Of a stretch of DNA of 64,000 nucleotides, positions 12,331-23,950 are shown in pieces; the first letter of the stretch is position 1, and the number at the start of each line of letters is the position of its first letter. Location: contig BTRK01000006.1 in the NCBI GenBank assembly GCA_036245805.1, forward strand, positions 9,580,365-9,644,364, in the 5' to 3' direction. The translations under genes and the position numbers were made by a program. The stretch comes from Pristionchus mayeri (Eukaryota > Nematoda > Chromadorea > Rhabditida > Neodiplogasteridae). The notes under the pieces were generated by a model. The model saw nothing but the letters and a program-made list of their open reading frames with translations. It did no database searches and was not told the origin of the DNA.

Positions 12331-12400
12331 TTATATATAAAAAAAACTAAAAGCGAGCATAAGGGAAGCGAACAAATAGAAGCGCACAACACTGAGGAAA

Positions 12401-14085
12401 AATATGGATTGATTAACGATCATTGCAATGCCAACGCCTACCGCTTGCATATTGGGTAGAAGGCTGCTTCTCTGTTTGTGTAATGGCAGTGAAACATCAC
12501 TGGTATCAACCTTCGGTAGTTTGTAATCGATAGTGAAACTGACTGAGATGTGCAACTTTTCAGGTTCCAAATTCTACACTTTGGATAACTAGCAAGTTCG
12601 AGATAAATTTTTTTTTCAATTTCGAAAATTGAAGAATCAGTATACTAGGGGTTTATAAATACACCAACAGATAACTAGTGAGATATTTTACGATTGCCCA
12701 TTTTCCTTAATTTCCTCCAGAAAAGGGAAAGGATGTCATTCGACCTCCCGTTGTCGTAGACCGACAAACAAATTCGACCAGCAGTGATCAAATATAAACT
12801 AAACAATATATTTAAAGGTAAAATTTGGGCATGGAATTTGCTGCGTGCCTCAAAACACTCTGCTTTCTCCGGTAGACTTTTCGATTACTGGAAGTGTTGA
12901 AGAAGAAGTGAAGACATAACGTCCCTTATTATAACTTGCGATCCCTAGTTTATGATTTGGAAAACAAAAACCCTTATTCCAAGCAAATCTGATTCTCATT
13001 ACACATGATTCACAAATGTGAGATCACTGGATGATTCAGCGTCACTTTTTCCTACATTTCTTACGCGACACTTGAATAGACAATTTTCGCTCGGTCTCAC
13101 AAATTACGACGTGTTATTTTTTTATCTTACGAAGAATATTTTAAAAAGTCAAATAAATATATGAAAGGGCTGACGAAAAATAACGAAGAAAAAGTGCTCC
13201 ATCATTCCGGAGAATAAGTTGATCAGCAATGGGAGACCCACGCAGATCTACAGGCAAGTAAGGAGGGCAGAGGCCTCTCATACATGCAAAAACACTGTAG
13301 AAATGAATGATTTATTATTGGGAAAATAGCGCGATCTATGATTAAGCAATATTGATCATTGGAAGACATTTGTCGTGTGCAATGACTGCAACTATGATCA
13401 AAGAAGGCCAGGCTATATCGCAAGGGAGCTCGCAACAATCACGTAAATATTTTTTGTACGATGGCCAATGATAGAATCGCGTAGGATCTGCATTCTTCAT
13501 GTAAGTCATGTAGCTGAAACACAAATCACATGTCGACAACGAGTCTTCTATCTCGCTCGATTCACCATAGACCAGCCCTCTCTTCGTATATTTTGGCACG
13601 AAAAATTCTAGAATATAAACAGCGGGCACCTATAGTCAATGTTTCACGCTTGTGATTAAGAGAAGGGGATAGTTTTTCTTCAGTGAGAACCGACCAGTGC
13701 TAAATCAAGACTACATTAAGAACGTTACCTGTCAACTATATTCCATATAGAATTTGTGTTCAACAAGACACCAATAACAATCGTCCACGTGCTCCAAACT
13801 GAGGCAAAAGAATAATAAGCAGGCGAGGGATCGAACCAGGGCCAAACGTTTTCAAGCTGGGGCGCGCGCTGTAGATGATAAAACGCTACCCGTCATTCCC
13901 TAATAACGTTGTTTCCCCTCTGCACTATCACTTCAGTTCACTCGTTCAGCTCCCTCAGTCCACCCTCCCCCGAGCACCCACCAACTTTCCTTCCTTCCTG
14001 CTCGCTCTCCCTCCCCCGGCTGAACTCGCGCGCGCTCTCGCTCCGCTCTACTTAACCGCAAAAGGAGGATACCCCTAACTGTCAT
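12401..14085. repeat. No gene seen; R1 fragment
   Basis: A degraded R1 copy spans about 12940-13340 (CCGGAGAATAAGTTGATCAG, CCTCTCATACATGC). The stretch 13930-14060 is pyrimidine-rich (CTCCCTC/CCGCTC). No exon or RNA gene was recognised with confidence, although a GGTTCGATCCC B-box-like word lies on the minus strand near 13830. Confidence 0.4.
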
Positions 14086-14086
14086 C

Positions 14087-14160
14087 GTGGCCGAGTGGTG
14101 TGCGTGCTTGTCTCGCTATCCTGAGGTCGTGGGTTCGCTCCCGCCCGCGCCCGCTGTCTT
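14087..14160 (+). repeat. tRNA-derived (SINE-like) sequence
   Basis: The stretch starts GTCATCGTGGCCGAGTGGTG, a match to the Ser/Leu-type tRNA D-arm and box A. It goes on to GTGGGTTCGCTCCCGC, a T-arm with a paired stem and a box-B-like loop. The 3' acceptor strand does not pair with the 5' end and there is no CCA-compatible end, so it is not called as a working tRNA. A tRNA-derived SINE head or a decayed tRNA gene is the likelier reading. Confidence 0.5.
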
Positions 14161-14569
14161 TTCCCCTCTGACGGCAGAGTACACTCACATTTCTGGCCGA
14201 TTTCTGAGCCTATTTCTGAGCGATTTCTGAGACGGACTGGCCGAAAAAGTGCGGACGCGTCACCATAAATCGAGACGAAATCTCACCTGTTGATCTCACC
14301 TCCATAAAGAAGGGATTGCGGAACGTAAGTGAAAGTCGATTTTCTCGACCAAAGATCAATATGCGCACTTTCTGCAAACTGATTTCGGGCGTACCCATGG
14401 CCTAGATGAATGCTAGGTATGTCACTTTGGATAACGTTACCTTGCCCAGAGACTATTCCCTTGTCAGGCATTGATTTTCATTAAACATTCATTGATGCAT
14501 TGCAAGTGTAGTTCCTGTCCAGTATCTTCCCGGCTGTTGATCTCACCTCCACATTTTCCATGAAGAACA
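14161..14569. other. No gene seen
   Basis: AT-rich spacer with a repeated CTGTTGATCTCACCTCCA motif (near 14287 and 14534). No gene-like frame was recognised. Confidence 0.4.
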
Positions 14570-14931
14570 CGAGCAATGGGCTGCCGACGTGCGGATCGAG
14601 AAAAACGAGTAAGATGAGCGGGAACAGAGGAGACGCGCACAACCCTAAATATCTGAACGATTGATTGATGTGAACGATAGAGTGATAACTGATTGAGTTA
14701 TTGAACATGCGATAAAAATGTTTGAGTAAATTTATCGCAGTGATCGCACACTGCGATACCAAGATCGCACAAATCAGAAAATAAGGGATGTTTATGAATA
14801 CTATCTTGGAGAAATCAACGAATGCACGCGAATGCAAAATCCTATTCGAACAACTGATTCGCGTAGGCGGAGAATCACTGCATCTTCCACGATTTCACTG
14901 TTCTTGCATATGTAATACATATTATGTATTA

Positions 14932-15085
14932 CTAGTCCGGCTGCCTAGCGGAGTAGGTTTCGCAATCACTCGTTTCGCAACTTGTTGACGCGCGATCTCT
15001 CTCCCTCCACATTTCGTAATCGTTTCGCAACGGTTTCGCAATCCGAACACACGGACAGACACTGCGCTTTATATATATGTATAGA
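14932..15085 (-). mobile_element. Helitron copy lacking its 3' hairpin
   Basis: On the minus strand it starts TCTATACATATATATAAAGC at 15085 and ends CCGGACTAG at 14932, between A and T. The GCCGAAGGCGGGG hairpin that sits before the end in sister copies is deleted here (ACTAGTCCGGCTGCCTAGCG). The left duplicate (10960-10990) reads straight through, giving the empty site. Confidence 0.8.
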
Positions 15086-15538
15086 TTTTAAATTTTCAAG
15101 CAAGCTGCAAGATGACTAACTAAGCAGAATCGGCCCGCATAAACATAATCGCTGAAACGCAAGTCTCCCTGCACTCTTCAACTTTTCTCGCACCCTCGTT
15201 TCACCTCAACTTAAACTCCCCGTCCCACTGAGACATTGCACGCTACCTATTCTAATTTATTAAATTGTGTATCATTTCTATGATAATTTATACAAAACCA
15301 TAGACACTCAATTCATCAAATCAATATTTTTAAAAAAATCAATATATATGCGAAAGCACCCGTCGACTGTGCTTTGCTCTACAATTTGCGAGTGGAAAGA
15401 TCATTCCAATTCATAGTTCATCATCGGCATTCGATCTGCAAAAGATCAATGATCAAGTCGTGAACATGCTTAGAACCTAGGGTATGAGGGCATTTTAGAT
15501 TTACAAATTTTTGAATCGGCATTGCGAAGATTCACAAG

Positions 15539-16753
15539 AGAGACTATCTGAGTGAGTGAATATATTTGTGAAGACCCTTGGCAAAGTTCGAAAAATAGAA
15601 TTCCTCCATAATGTGTGTACGGATAGTACTCGGTGAGCATAGCACGTAGGTCACTTATGGAGTCATCCGGATAGCGCTTTCCGAGAAATATAGGTATTGT
15701 GAAATTTTTCGAAATTTTAGTTTTCGCAACCGTTTTGAATGAATAACATCTTGAAAAAAGCGCAAAATTCAACTGATCATACTCACTAAATTTTATGCTG
15801 ATATGTTTTCAAATCCTTCAGAAAAATCGAAATTTCGACTATAATTTTTGAATGAAAAATTGTAGCTCCTTCAGGTGGGTGGGTATGTGCAATTTTTATT
15901 TCAGCGTTGTGTAGTGCAGCCATGATACATTCTTAGCTAAAACTATGAGCGAAATAAAAAGGTGAGTTTTTGAGAAATTGACGAAAAACGACTAAATCTC
16001 AAAATAAAGTCAGTTCTTGATGAGCTCAGCGGCCTACCGTACCCCATCCAACATGAAGTACTCGACGAGGGAAATCAATTACCATTAGTAGAAATTCGGA
16101 ATTCCTTCGTGCGCGCGGGCGCGCAGGTCTTTAAAAGCTACCGTAATCCATGCATAAGAACTGTATCTTTTAAAGACCTGCGCGCCCGCGCGCGCGAAGG
16201 AATTCCGAATTTCTACTAATGGTAATTGATTTCCCTCGTCGAGTACATCATGTTGGATGGGGTACGCTATGCCGCTGAGCTCATCAAGAACTGACTTTAT
16301 TTTGAGATTTAGTCGTTTTTCGTCAATTTCTCAAAAACTCACCTTTTTATTTCGCTCATATTTTTAGCAAAGAATGTATCATGGCTGCACTACACAACGC
16401 TGAAATAAAAATTGCACATACCCACCCACCTAAAGGAGCAACAATTTTTCATTCAAAAAATATAGTCGAAATTTCGATTTTTCTGAAGGATTTGAAAACA
16501 TATCAGCATAAAATTTAGTGAGTATGATCAGTTGAATTTTGCGCATTTTCAAGATGTCATTCATTCAAAACGGTTGCGAAAACTAAAATTTCGAAAAATT
16601 TCGCAATACCTATATTTCCTGGAAAGCGCTATCTGGATGACTCCATAAGTGACCTACGTGCTATACTCACCGAGTACTATCCGTACACACATTATGGAGG
16701 AGTTCGATTTTTCGAACTTTGCCAATAATATATCCAATGGCTCAGATAGTCTC
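15539..16753. mobile_element. Fold-back element, 1.2 kb, near-perfect palindrome
   Basis: It begins AGAGACTATCTGAG and ends with the complement. The arms of about 570-590 bp are almost exact mirror images around a spacer of about 27-30 bp near 16130-16160, next to GC-rich GCGCGCGGGCGCGC segments. The flanks repeat TCACAAG on both sides (15532-15538 and 16754-16760), and the duplicate at 11440-11460 lacks the element. It has no credible coding capacity. With a 6-7 bp target duplication and so short a loop, the superfamily is uncertain. Confidence 0.85.
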
Positions 16754-17410
16754 TCACAAGATATAGTTGCTTGCAATAAAGAATCACGCTTGAGGCATCT
16801 ATCCACCTAGAGAGTCTCTAAGTGAGACTCACCGTTCCGACTCATGAAGCTCTGTCGAAATGCATCTGAACAGCAGTGTATGAAGTGAAAAGAGTCCCTC
16901 TCGCTTTTCCTCACTCGTTAGTTGTTCAGCGACCTCAATTAGTATCAAGGCAGCAATCAACACATTTTCCATGACGCTACTGGTCCATTAGATATTTGAT
17001 TTTGTTTTAGCTATGGAACGTCAGTCCGACTGAATTCTGAAGACTATGTTACTTAAACTTGATTGGTGAAACTCAAAACAAGTATCAATCCTCAATTATT
17101 CATCACGTATAACCGCATCGGCGTAATATTCCTTTTTCCAACCAAATCATTTCCCTACCGCATACCTTGAGTGCTCCGCCCAATGTAACGGGTATGATGT
17201 GGTCGTCATCTGTGTGAAGAATGAGGGTGGGACCCTTGATTCTGAAAGAAAGGAATTGATTGATTGTGAAAAACAAGGAAGCGTTACTGATCTCGCTACG
17301 TAACAACAAATCGATGATTATGATTAGAATCGTTCTCTCCGTTTAAAATGACCCATCAACAAAACTAAAAGCGAACATAAGGAGAGCGAAAAAGGAATAG
17401 ATCTCGATAG

Positions 17411-18584
17411 TGTCTGCATGACTTACAAAGACCAAATCGCAATTTCACATTACTTCGGGCGACATCACACGGCGATTTAAAGATCCGTCTTTCCTACATT
17501 TCATACACAAAACTACTGCAACCAATAAATGATGCCCACAGTGTTTGCAACAAAATATCATTGCTAAATCGTTATAGCTGTATTCGACAAACCCCACCAA
17601 AATAGGGAGTGACGCGCAAAAAAAAGCCCTTGGATAGAGGATGAGCAGCCACTGACGCAGATTGAGAAGAGAAGGAAGAAGAGGAGGGACCTCTAAGACA
17701 CACATAACATACAATTATCGATTGATTATCTAGCATGCAAATATGGATAGTTTTTTTGGCAAGAGAAGAATGTCATGATTAGCACAGGACAGCGAGCTGT
17801 CGACTAAACCATGAGCATACAACCGAGAAGCGCCTAGTCAAATTATAGCAATGTGACTCATAAAAATCGCACACCCCCAGATAGAAATAGATAAATTAAA
17901 GTTACCTAGCAACCGTCAAAGTATTTGAATTTGCGCGCGTGTTTGATCACAGCAAAAGGAGTGAGAGATTGTGCAAAAATAAGAGAATGGGAGTTATCAG
18001 GCATGCACGCAAATTTAAATAATTTGACAGTTGTTGGTTAACTTTAATGAACACCGTGATATGATCATTGATTTTTCTCATAATAATATTGTACAAGATA
18101 GATGCTATATTTTTTGCAATTTCTTGTGAGATATATCTAGAGATCTTTGTTGGAGTTCTCGATTACTGACAGCGTAGAAGAAATAGAAACAAAGAAATAA
18201 ACTCGCTACTACGATAAGTGAATTTTTAAATAATATTTATGAAAGTAGAAAAACAAATGGGAAATATTTTCAAGCAAACTCGTTTCGTTTCTTACGTAAA
18301 TCCGAAATGTGCAGCCACTTGGTGATTCGGAGTCATTTATTTCCTACATCTCTTTCCTACATCGAACATTTTTCTCAAAACTAAAGGATATTCGACAAAA
18401 TCAAGGTTGAAGTCTGGAACCCGAACCAACGACTCGGAACCAGCGCCTTCAGAATGAAGGTATGCAAATTAAGTTCTCAGGATCTCTCTGATGCAGAAGG
18501 GCGTAGCCATTAGTAATAAAACACCACGTTTTGGCCAAATCCGAAAAATAAGCAATTCAGCTCGATTCTTAGGTGAATGGCGTG
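17411..18584. repeat. No gene seen; R1 fragment
   Basis: A degraded R1 copy spans about 17440-17820 (ATTTCATACACAAAACTAC, GACGCAGATTGAGAAGAGAA, GACCTCTAAGACACACATAAC, GACTAAACC). The remainder has no supported gene. Confidence 0.45.
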
Positions 18585-20672
18585 ATTTAATTTTAAAAAG
18601 AAACGTATGAAATCGGTTGGATCAGTCAGCGATAACGTCATCGAGGGAGAGGGAGAGGCATCAGTAGCATTGCGTCAGCGAGAGATGCTGCAGAAGGGAA
18701 TTTGTTACGAAACCTGTCGAATACGTTTGGCGCCATTCTTTTTTTCTTCACGAAGATGATTTGGCCCCTCCGCGTGCAGAATAAGAATGGGACAGTGATG
18801 CTGAGTTACATTTGCAGTTTCACTACTGATTCGATAGTTTATTGGTGACAGCTCATCTTTCGAACATACATGCAAGTTTGAAGTTCTACTACGGTGAATC
18901 GAAATCATATTATGTGGGACTTATCTTATCTGTCTAACAAGGGAAGGCCTTGCGATGTCTTTGGCCTTTCGGAACGCGACCGAGTGGGATGGGTAGGTAC
19001 ATGAATTCTAAGAACTCTTGTAAATTTCAATTTTGCTGAACACCCTCAGGGCACGTAAAAAAATCGATATTTGTGCCCGCGTTGCGGGTATGTAAAGCCT
19101 TCCAGGAGGCCTCGACAAGAAGCATCGGTGGTTGAATGGTAGCGAGTCAGGACAGTAATCCTATGGACGTAGGTTCTGCATCTCTCCGGGGAAAACTTTC
19201 TGCACTATTTTTGCGTGATAAGAAGATACTCTGGTAGCTAAAGTGAAAGCCCGTTTTTTTCCGTCTTCCCACTCTCATCTGTTGTAAATGCCGATCAGAG
19301 TGGTGTAATCAAGGAACTCTACAAAAATCGAACCATCGCCATCAAAGGATCCACGAAAGTGTTTCAATGGGCAACTCACCATGAAATGTGAAATTTCTGG
19401 CTGCGAGAACGACCACCTCTTAAAGTGCCCTTATTGGCTCTGACCACGAGATTATCGACTTGAATATGTCCTTTGACAGGGAATGACCCCTTCGCCGGCG
19501 AACGATCGCCTCCGGCAATACTACGTAAAGATGAGTTCCCAAATTCCCGTAAGCGAAATACGTGGGCATCATGGTGAAGCAATGGGTAAGGGATATCTTA
19601 CTCTGGGCTGTACAAATAACTTTCTTGGATCCTTTGATGGCGATGGTTCGATTTTTGTAGAGTTCCTTGATTACACTACTCTGATCGGCATTTACAACAG
19701 ATGAGAGTGGGAAGACGGGAAAACGGGTTTTCACTTTAGATACCATAGTATCGGCTGATCACGCAAAAATAGTGCAAAAAAGGTTCCTCGAAGAGATGCC
19801 GAACCTACGTCCATAGGATTACTGTCCTGACTCGCTACCACTCAACCACCCATGCTTGCTGGCAAGGCCTCCTGGAAGGCTTTACATATCCGCAACGCGG
19901 ACACAACTATCGATTTTTTACGTGCCCTGAGGGCGTTCAGCAAAATTGAACTTTACAGCAGTTCTTAGAATTCATGTACCTACCCATCCCACTCGGTCGC
20001 GTTCCGAAAGTCCAAAGACATCGCAAGGCCTTCCCTTGTAAGGAAAGTAAATGATCAGAACTAACATAATCAATGACAGATGGTGACGGAACGAATCGCA
20101 ACCAACAGAGCTGCACATCGATTCAACTCCCAGATGGGATCGAAAATTGTTTTTGCGACGGAGTCAGGAGAAAACATCGAACACAGCCCTCTTCGTGCCC
20201 ACATATCAACAATGAAACAAGAAATAAACAAGCAGAAAACAATTTTAACAGTCTGCAATAAATCCAACTGTTTTTATGTATCAATACATAAAAAAACGTG
20301 GGAAATGCAAATCCGTTAATCACCTATTCTAGCTCGTCATTTCTCTAATCGGTGATATAGTGTTTTAATCGGAGAGAGTCTCTCAGTTGTTCCCCTCATG
20401 AACTTTGTGATTCCTTCGCCGCTTTCGATCACCAATCATTCGACGCCTCTGTAAAAAGTAACGATATCAAGTCTCCGATTCTGAAGTGAACCCTTTATTA
20501 TGATTTCTAAATGTGAAATACTAAAAGAAATAGTTTCACGCAATAATGATTACTTTCTCGCATGATTCCTAAATGTGAGATAACTTGGTGATTCAGCGTT
20601 ACTTCTCTAATTTCACGATGAATCGTTTTGATAATAAAAACTCCCGCTTCCTAAGCCCCTATTTTTAATATA
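18585..20672 (+). repeat. Segmental duplication 2, left copy (interrupted)
   Basis: The parts 18585-18937 and 20039-20672 match 23951-25130 in the same order: AAACGTATGAAATCGGTTGG, GCGTCAGCGAGAGATGCTGC, GTGATGCTGAG, then GATGGTGACGGAACGAA, GAGAGAGTCTCTCAG and AACCCTTTATTnTGATTTC. The 18938-20038 palindrome separates the two parts here and is absent in the other copy. I see no gene in it. Confidence 0.8.
18938..20038. mobile_element. Fold-back element with tRNA-like arms, TAA duplication
   Basis: The ends are CAAGGGAAGGCCTTGCGATG and its complement, flanked by TAA on both sides (18935-18937, 20039-20041). The arms extend about 410 bp each; the unpaired centre is about 19355-19610. Each arm carries a tRNA-like segment (near 19120-19195 and 19790-19857) with GGTGGTTGAnTGGTAGCGAG as a D-arm/box-A match and GTAGGTTCGGCATC-like box B. 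A 3-bp TAA duplication is the type made by PIF/Harbinger transposases, so that is the leading but unproven assignment. Confidence 0.8.
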
Positions 20673-22395
20673 CAGTTGCGCCAGAAAGTGAGAAGACGAT
20701 TTTTATTTTTGATATAACTTTTGTTGTAGCTGATTTCGCAATTTGGATGTTGTGGTACTATACACCAAATCCATCGAGGAATATGATGCGAGTATTGCGT
20801 CATCACGTGCTTCATAACTGATTGCGTAGTGATGACGCAATCGAATTTCACTTTTTCAAACAGGCGTTATGCTTACACAGATCTTCTTACACAGACAGAT
20901 TCACACTCTCGATTGCACTATACCGAAGTGAATTCATTTAGTGAATATGTTCAATGAAACAGATTCCAACTTGAGGGATCTAGAGCAAAATGTAGGGGCA
21001 TAATTAATTTTTCCTGCGAAGCTCATTTCGAAACTGCTATTTCGAAACTCACCATATGATGATATTCAAATGAGAACTAGTCTGAGCCCAATAATGGCAA
21101 ACCCCACTTATGGGTACTTTTAAGAATCCTCATGAGTAGTTCTACAGCTTGTATGAAGAGATTTTTGCATATTATTTTTCGTATTCGAGTAAACATTGAA
21201 AGTTCACTTATTTATATATATCTCTCGAATACTAAAAAGAATATGCAAAAATCACTTCATACAAGCTGTAGAGCTACTCATGAGGATTCAGAAAAGTACC
21301 CATAAGTGGGGTCTGCCGATATTGTGCTCGGACTAGTTCTAATTGGAAGCAGAAAATTCATACATAATAGTAATTGTTGTTTCATGAAGCCAGGAAGCGA
21401 AATAAAAATTCCAAAATTTTACAGTACGTTCATGCCTGATTGTTACAAACATTGGCTTAACCACATTATTAAAATTAAATTTCTTAATTAAATTATGGTG
21501 TATCTTTCAACAACGTCCTCCATCACTTCACCGCTCAGCGACAATGAATGGAGAGGAATGGCCCGCCGCTGGAACAAAGGAAATTGTCTGATTTGACACG
21601 CTGTGAACTATGTACGAACTGTGAATTAAAATCTGGTTGTTGCTTAGTCATGTTTAAAATGTTGTTTATATATGATTCCCAACTTATTAGAGCGTTTGGA
21701 TATCTTTCCTATCCGCGGCAATCGTTTTTCGGAGGCACTTTCCAGTCCCGGACTCGCTATTTTCGTCTGCACTCTCTCTCCAACTTTGCCCAAAGTTATT
21801 AAAACATTACAAAAAGCTGGAATTCAATTCTTCAGAACGTGTTGGACATGTACACACAATAACAAAAGTTTTTCTTAACTTTCTCTCAAACTTGTTTTCG
21901 AAGGGCCATGCAATCAGGACCATTATGCACCTCCGAAAAACGATATCCAAACACTCTGAAAAGTTGGAATTCATGTATATGATTTTTTCTTGCCGTGAGG
22001 GCAAAGTTATAGGTTTTGTTTTCATATTCTCAGGATGAACTTCACTCACGATGCCGATCATTTTGACGGTTTGAACAGATCTCTAGCTTGCCTAGAAGCT
22101 GAGTTATTAATTTTCGACATCGATTTTGCAGCAAGGCTGCAGCCAATATGCGACCGAGCAGCAACTTCAAATTTATATTCTGGATAGGCCTCGGTCCTAT
22201 CTTCAACGTCAGAAAGTCTGGCAAGCTGGAAAAAATCTGTGTAAGAATAACGCCTGTTTGAAAAAGTGAAATTCGATTGCGTCATCACTACGCAATCAAA
22301 CGATGATGCAATTGATGACGCAATGCACGCATCGTATTCCTCGATGGATTTGGTATATAGTACCACAACATCTAAATTGCTACAACGTTCGTTCA
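20673..22395. mobile_element. Tc1-like inverted-repeat element with nested insertion
   Basis: The left end after a TA is CAGTTGCGCCAGAAAGTGAG, continuing about 210 bp. The block from CAAATCCATCGAGGAATA through TGACGCAATCGAATTTCACT reappears inverted at about 22238-22375. A related left end (CAGTCGTGCCGGAAAGTGAG) lies at 27340. The right terminus looks lost. The interior holds a copy of the CAC-ended family (about 20900-21605), itself with an inner palindrome at 21085-21330. No transposase is recognisable, so this is a non-autonomous or decayed element. Confidence 0.6.
20900..21605. mobile_element. 5'-truncated copy of the CAC-ended element family
   Basis: It aligns with 58730-59449: CTCTCGATTGCACTATACCG, ATTTCGAAACTC, AAATGAGAACTAGTC, the palindrome around ATATGCAAAAAT, and the right end TTTGACACGCTGTG at 21605. 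The left terminal repeat is truncated or mutated. It lies inside the larger Tc1-like element. Confidence 0.65.
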
Positions 22396-23950
22396 AAAAA
22401 TAATCTGAAAGCTCTCCCCGAGAGGAATCCAGTGGTTGGTCGATGAACTGAGTCTGACTCCTCTCAGTAGGTCAGAATACATGTTTTGTAATGAACATAG
22501 CTGTTACACAGCTCTCCTTTCGGGCATACATATTAACCATGCAACAAAAGACAAACATGCAGAAAAGTTTACAAATTGAAACAAATCCAACTTCGGGGAT
22601 TTACAATACAGAAGCACCTGCTACGTGGGAAATACAACTATATCCAATTCAATCTTGTAATTTCTATGATGGGCGAGAGAGTTCGCGAATCTGGGAGAGT
22701 CCCTCAGTTTTCCCCTCACTCGCTTTGTGATTCGTTCTTCGCCCTCGATCAAATCCCGTCGTCACCCCAGGTTAACATGGTCCGTCATTGGAATTCGGCC
22801 TGCATGTCGCAATCATAATAATTTTGATGTCGCGCGTTCCCGTTCATCATTGAGTCGTCAGCTGCTCGAAATCTAGTAGACATCGTGAGACGCCGATGAA
22901 CCTTGAACGCAGCTTCCAATGTCGAATGAGATATCTCCGCTAGAGTTCTTGATTTTTGGCAACATAGAAGCAATAGATGTAATGTTTATAGACTGTCGAA
23001 AAATGAATGTACCATGTTTGGCCTTCTGAATCTCGAAGATGACGACCGATATCAAAAATCAGATGACGCAGTTTTAAAGAGCATCATTCAAAGTACCTTG
23101 CCGTAAAACTTTCACCGGATAGGGCCACTTTGATTCCTACCGCCGCGTAGTGGTATCTTTTCTCGCAATTCCTCTCATAAAGAGTCATATATTCTGCCTC
23201 TTATTATTGTTTTCGAAATTTAAAAAAAAATAGAAAGGCATATTGTAGGCAAGCCTCACATTATCTGTTCGATGGACATGGCTCTCATGAACAAGATCGT
23301 CTGGATAGATCGCGCTAATCGGTTGTGCAGGGCTGAGGTGAGTCGGATGCTCTCTCGAATTTGCGTGCTCTCTCGTTGGTTGGAGAGCGAGTGAGAATTG
23401 AAGAGACTTAGCCAGAAAAGTTGGTTGATAAGGCCAGGAAAAAATCCAGGCAAAGCCAAAGGCAAGACAAAAACCTTCTTGATCAACATTGATTAGCCTG
23501 GACTAGTACTCACTACATCTTTCACGGCTTCACTGGACATTTTGTTAATATTTTTTTTATATTTTAGAACATCAAATTCTACACGAGTATCTTCTCAGCA
23601 CTATGCTGCATAAACCTACTTGCTGAAACACAATCATATAACAACCTTCTATTTTTAATCGCCCTTGTATCTCAACAGCATCACTCAGTAGTAGGAACCC
23701 ATTAAAGAAGCTGATTGACCTTATTACTATGCACGCATATGTATGCAACCGTGATCGGTCTGATCATTCGAACTTCACTGATATGCTGCATTTATATTTT
23801 TACGAAGCCATACAAGCAAAGCGCATGTGATGAACTTACGCCCATAAGTGAATTTACTGAAGCACAATTGTCCCATCCCAGAATAGTTGGCCATTTGTTT
23901 ATACATAGGCCATAAAACACCAAGTGATACTAGTATTTGGCAAAGACACA
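22396..23950. repeat. No gene seen; partial repeats
   Basis: About 22480-22760 is a weak third copy of part of segmental duplication 2 (AACATGCAGAAAAG..ACGTGGGAAAT..GAGAGTCCCTCAG). The rest has no supported exon or RNA gene. Confidence 0.4.

Larger units (their letters stand above)
10646..12400 (+). repeat. Segmental duplication 1, left copy
   Basis: This block matches 14570-17410 in the same orientation. Shared landmarks in order are CGAGCAATGGGC, GAACAACTGATTCGCGTAGG, CGCAAGTCTCCCTGCACTCT, GTCGACTGTGCTTTGCTCTA, TTGCTTGCAATAAAGAATC, CTCAATTATTCATCACGTA and ACTAAAAGCGA. This copy carries two Helitrons (11487 and 12160) that the right copy lacks. It lacks the Helitron (14932) and fold-back (15539) present in the right copy. 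No gene is evident in either copy, though a CTACCGTATACC..GTGCTCTGCGC segment is kept in both. Confidence 0.8.
14570..17410 (+). repeat. Segmental duplication 1, right copy
   Basis: This is the counterpart of 10646-12400, expanded by the Helitron at 14932-15085 and the fold-back at 15539-16753. Once those are set aside, the two copies line up through CGCATGCGAACGC, GACTGTGCTTTGCTC, GGTATGAGGGCATTTTAG and the CTCAATTATTCATCACGTA region. Small indels and substitutions show the duplication is not recent. Confidence 0.8.

Noticed and set aside
13825..13895. Minus-strand tRNA based on GGTTCGATCCC
   Set aside because: The B box is perfect, but the T stem and A box do not fit.
14087..14160. Functional tRNA-Ser/Leu gene
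   Set aside because: D- and T-arms are recognisable but the acceptor stem does not pair, so I kept only a tRNA-derived call.
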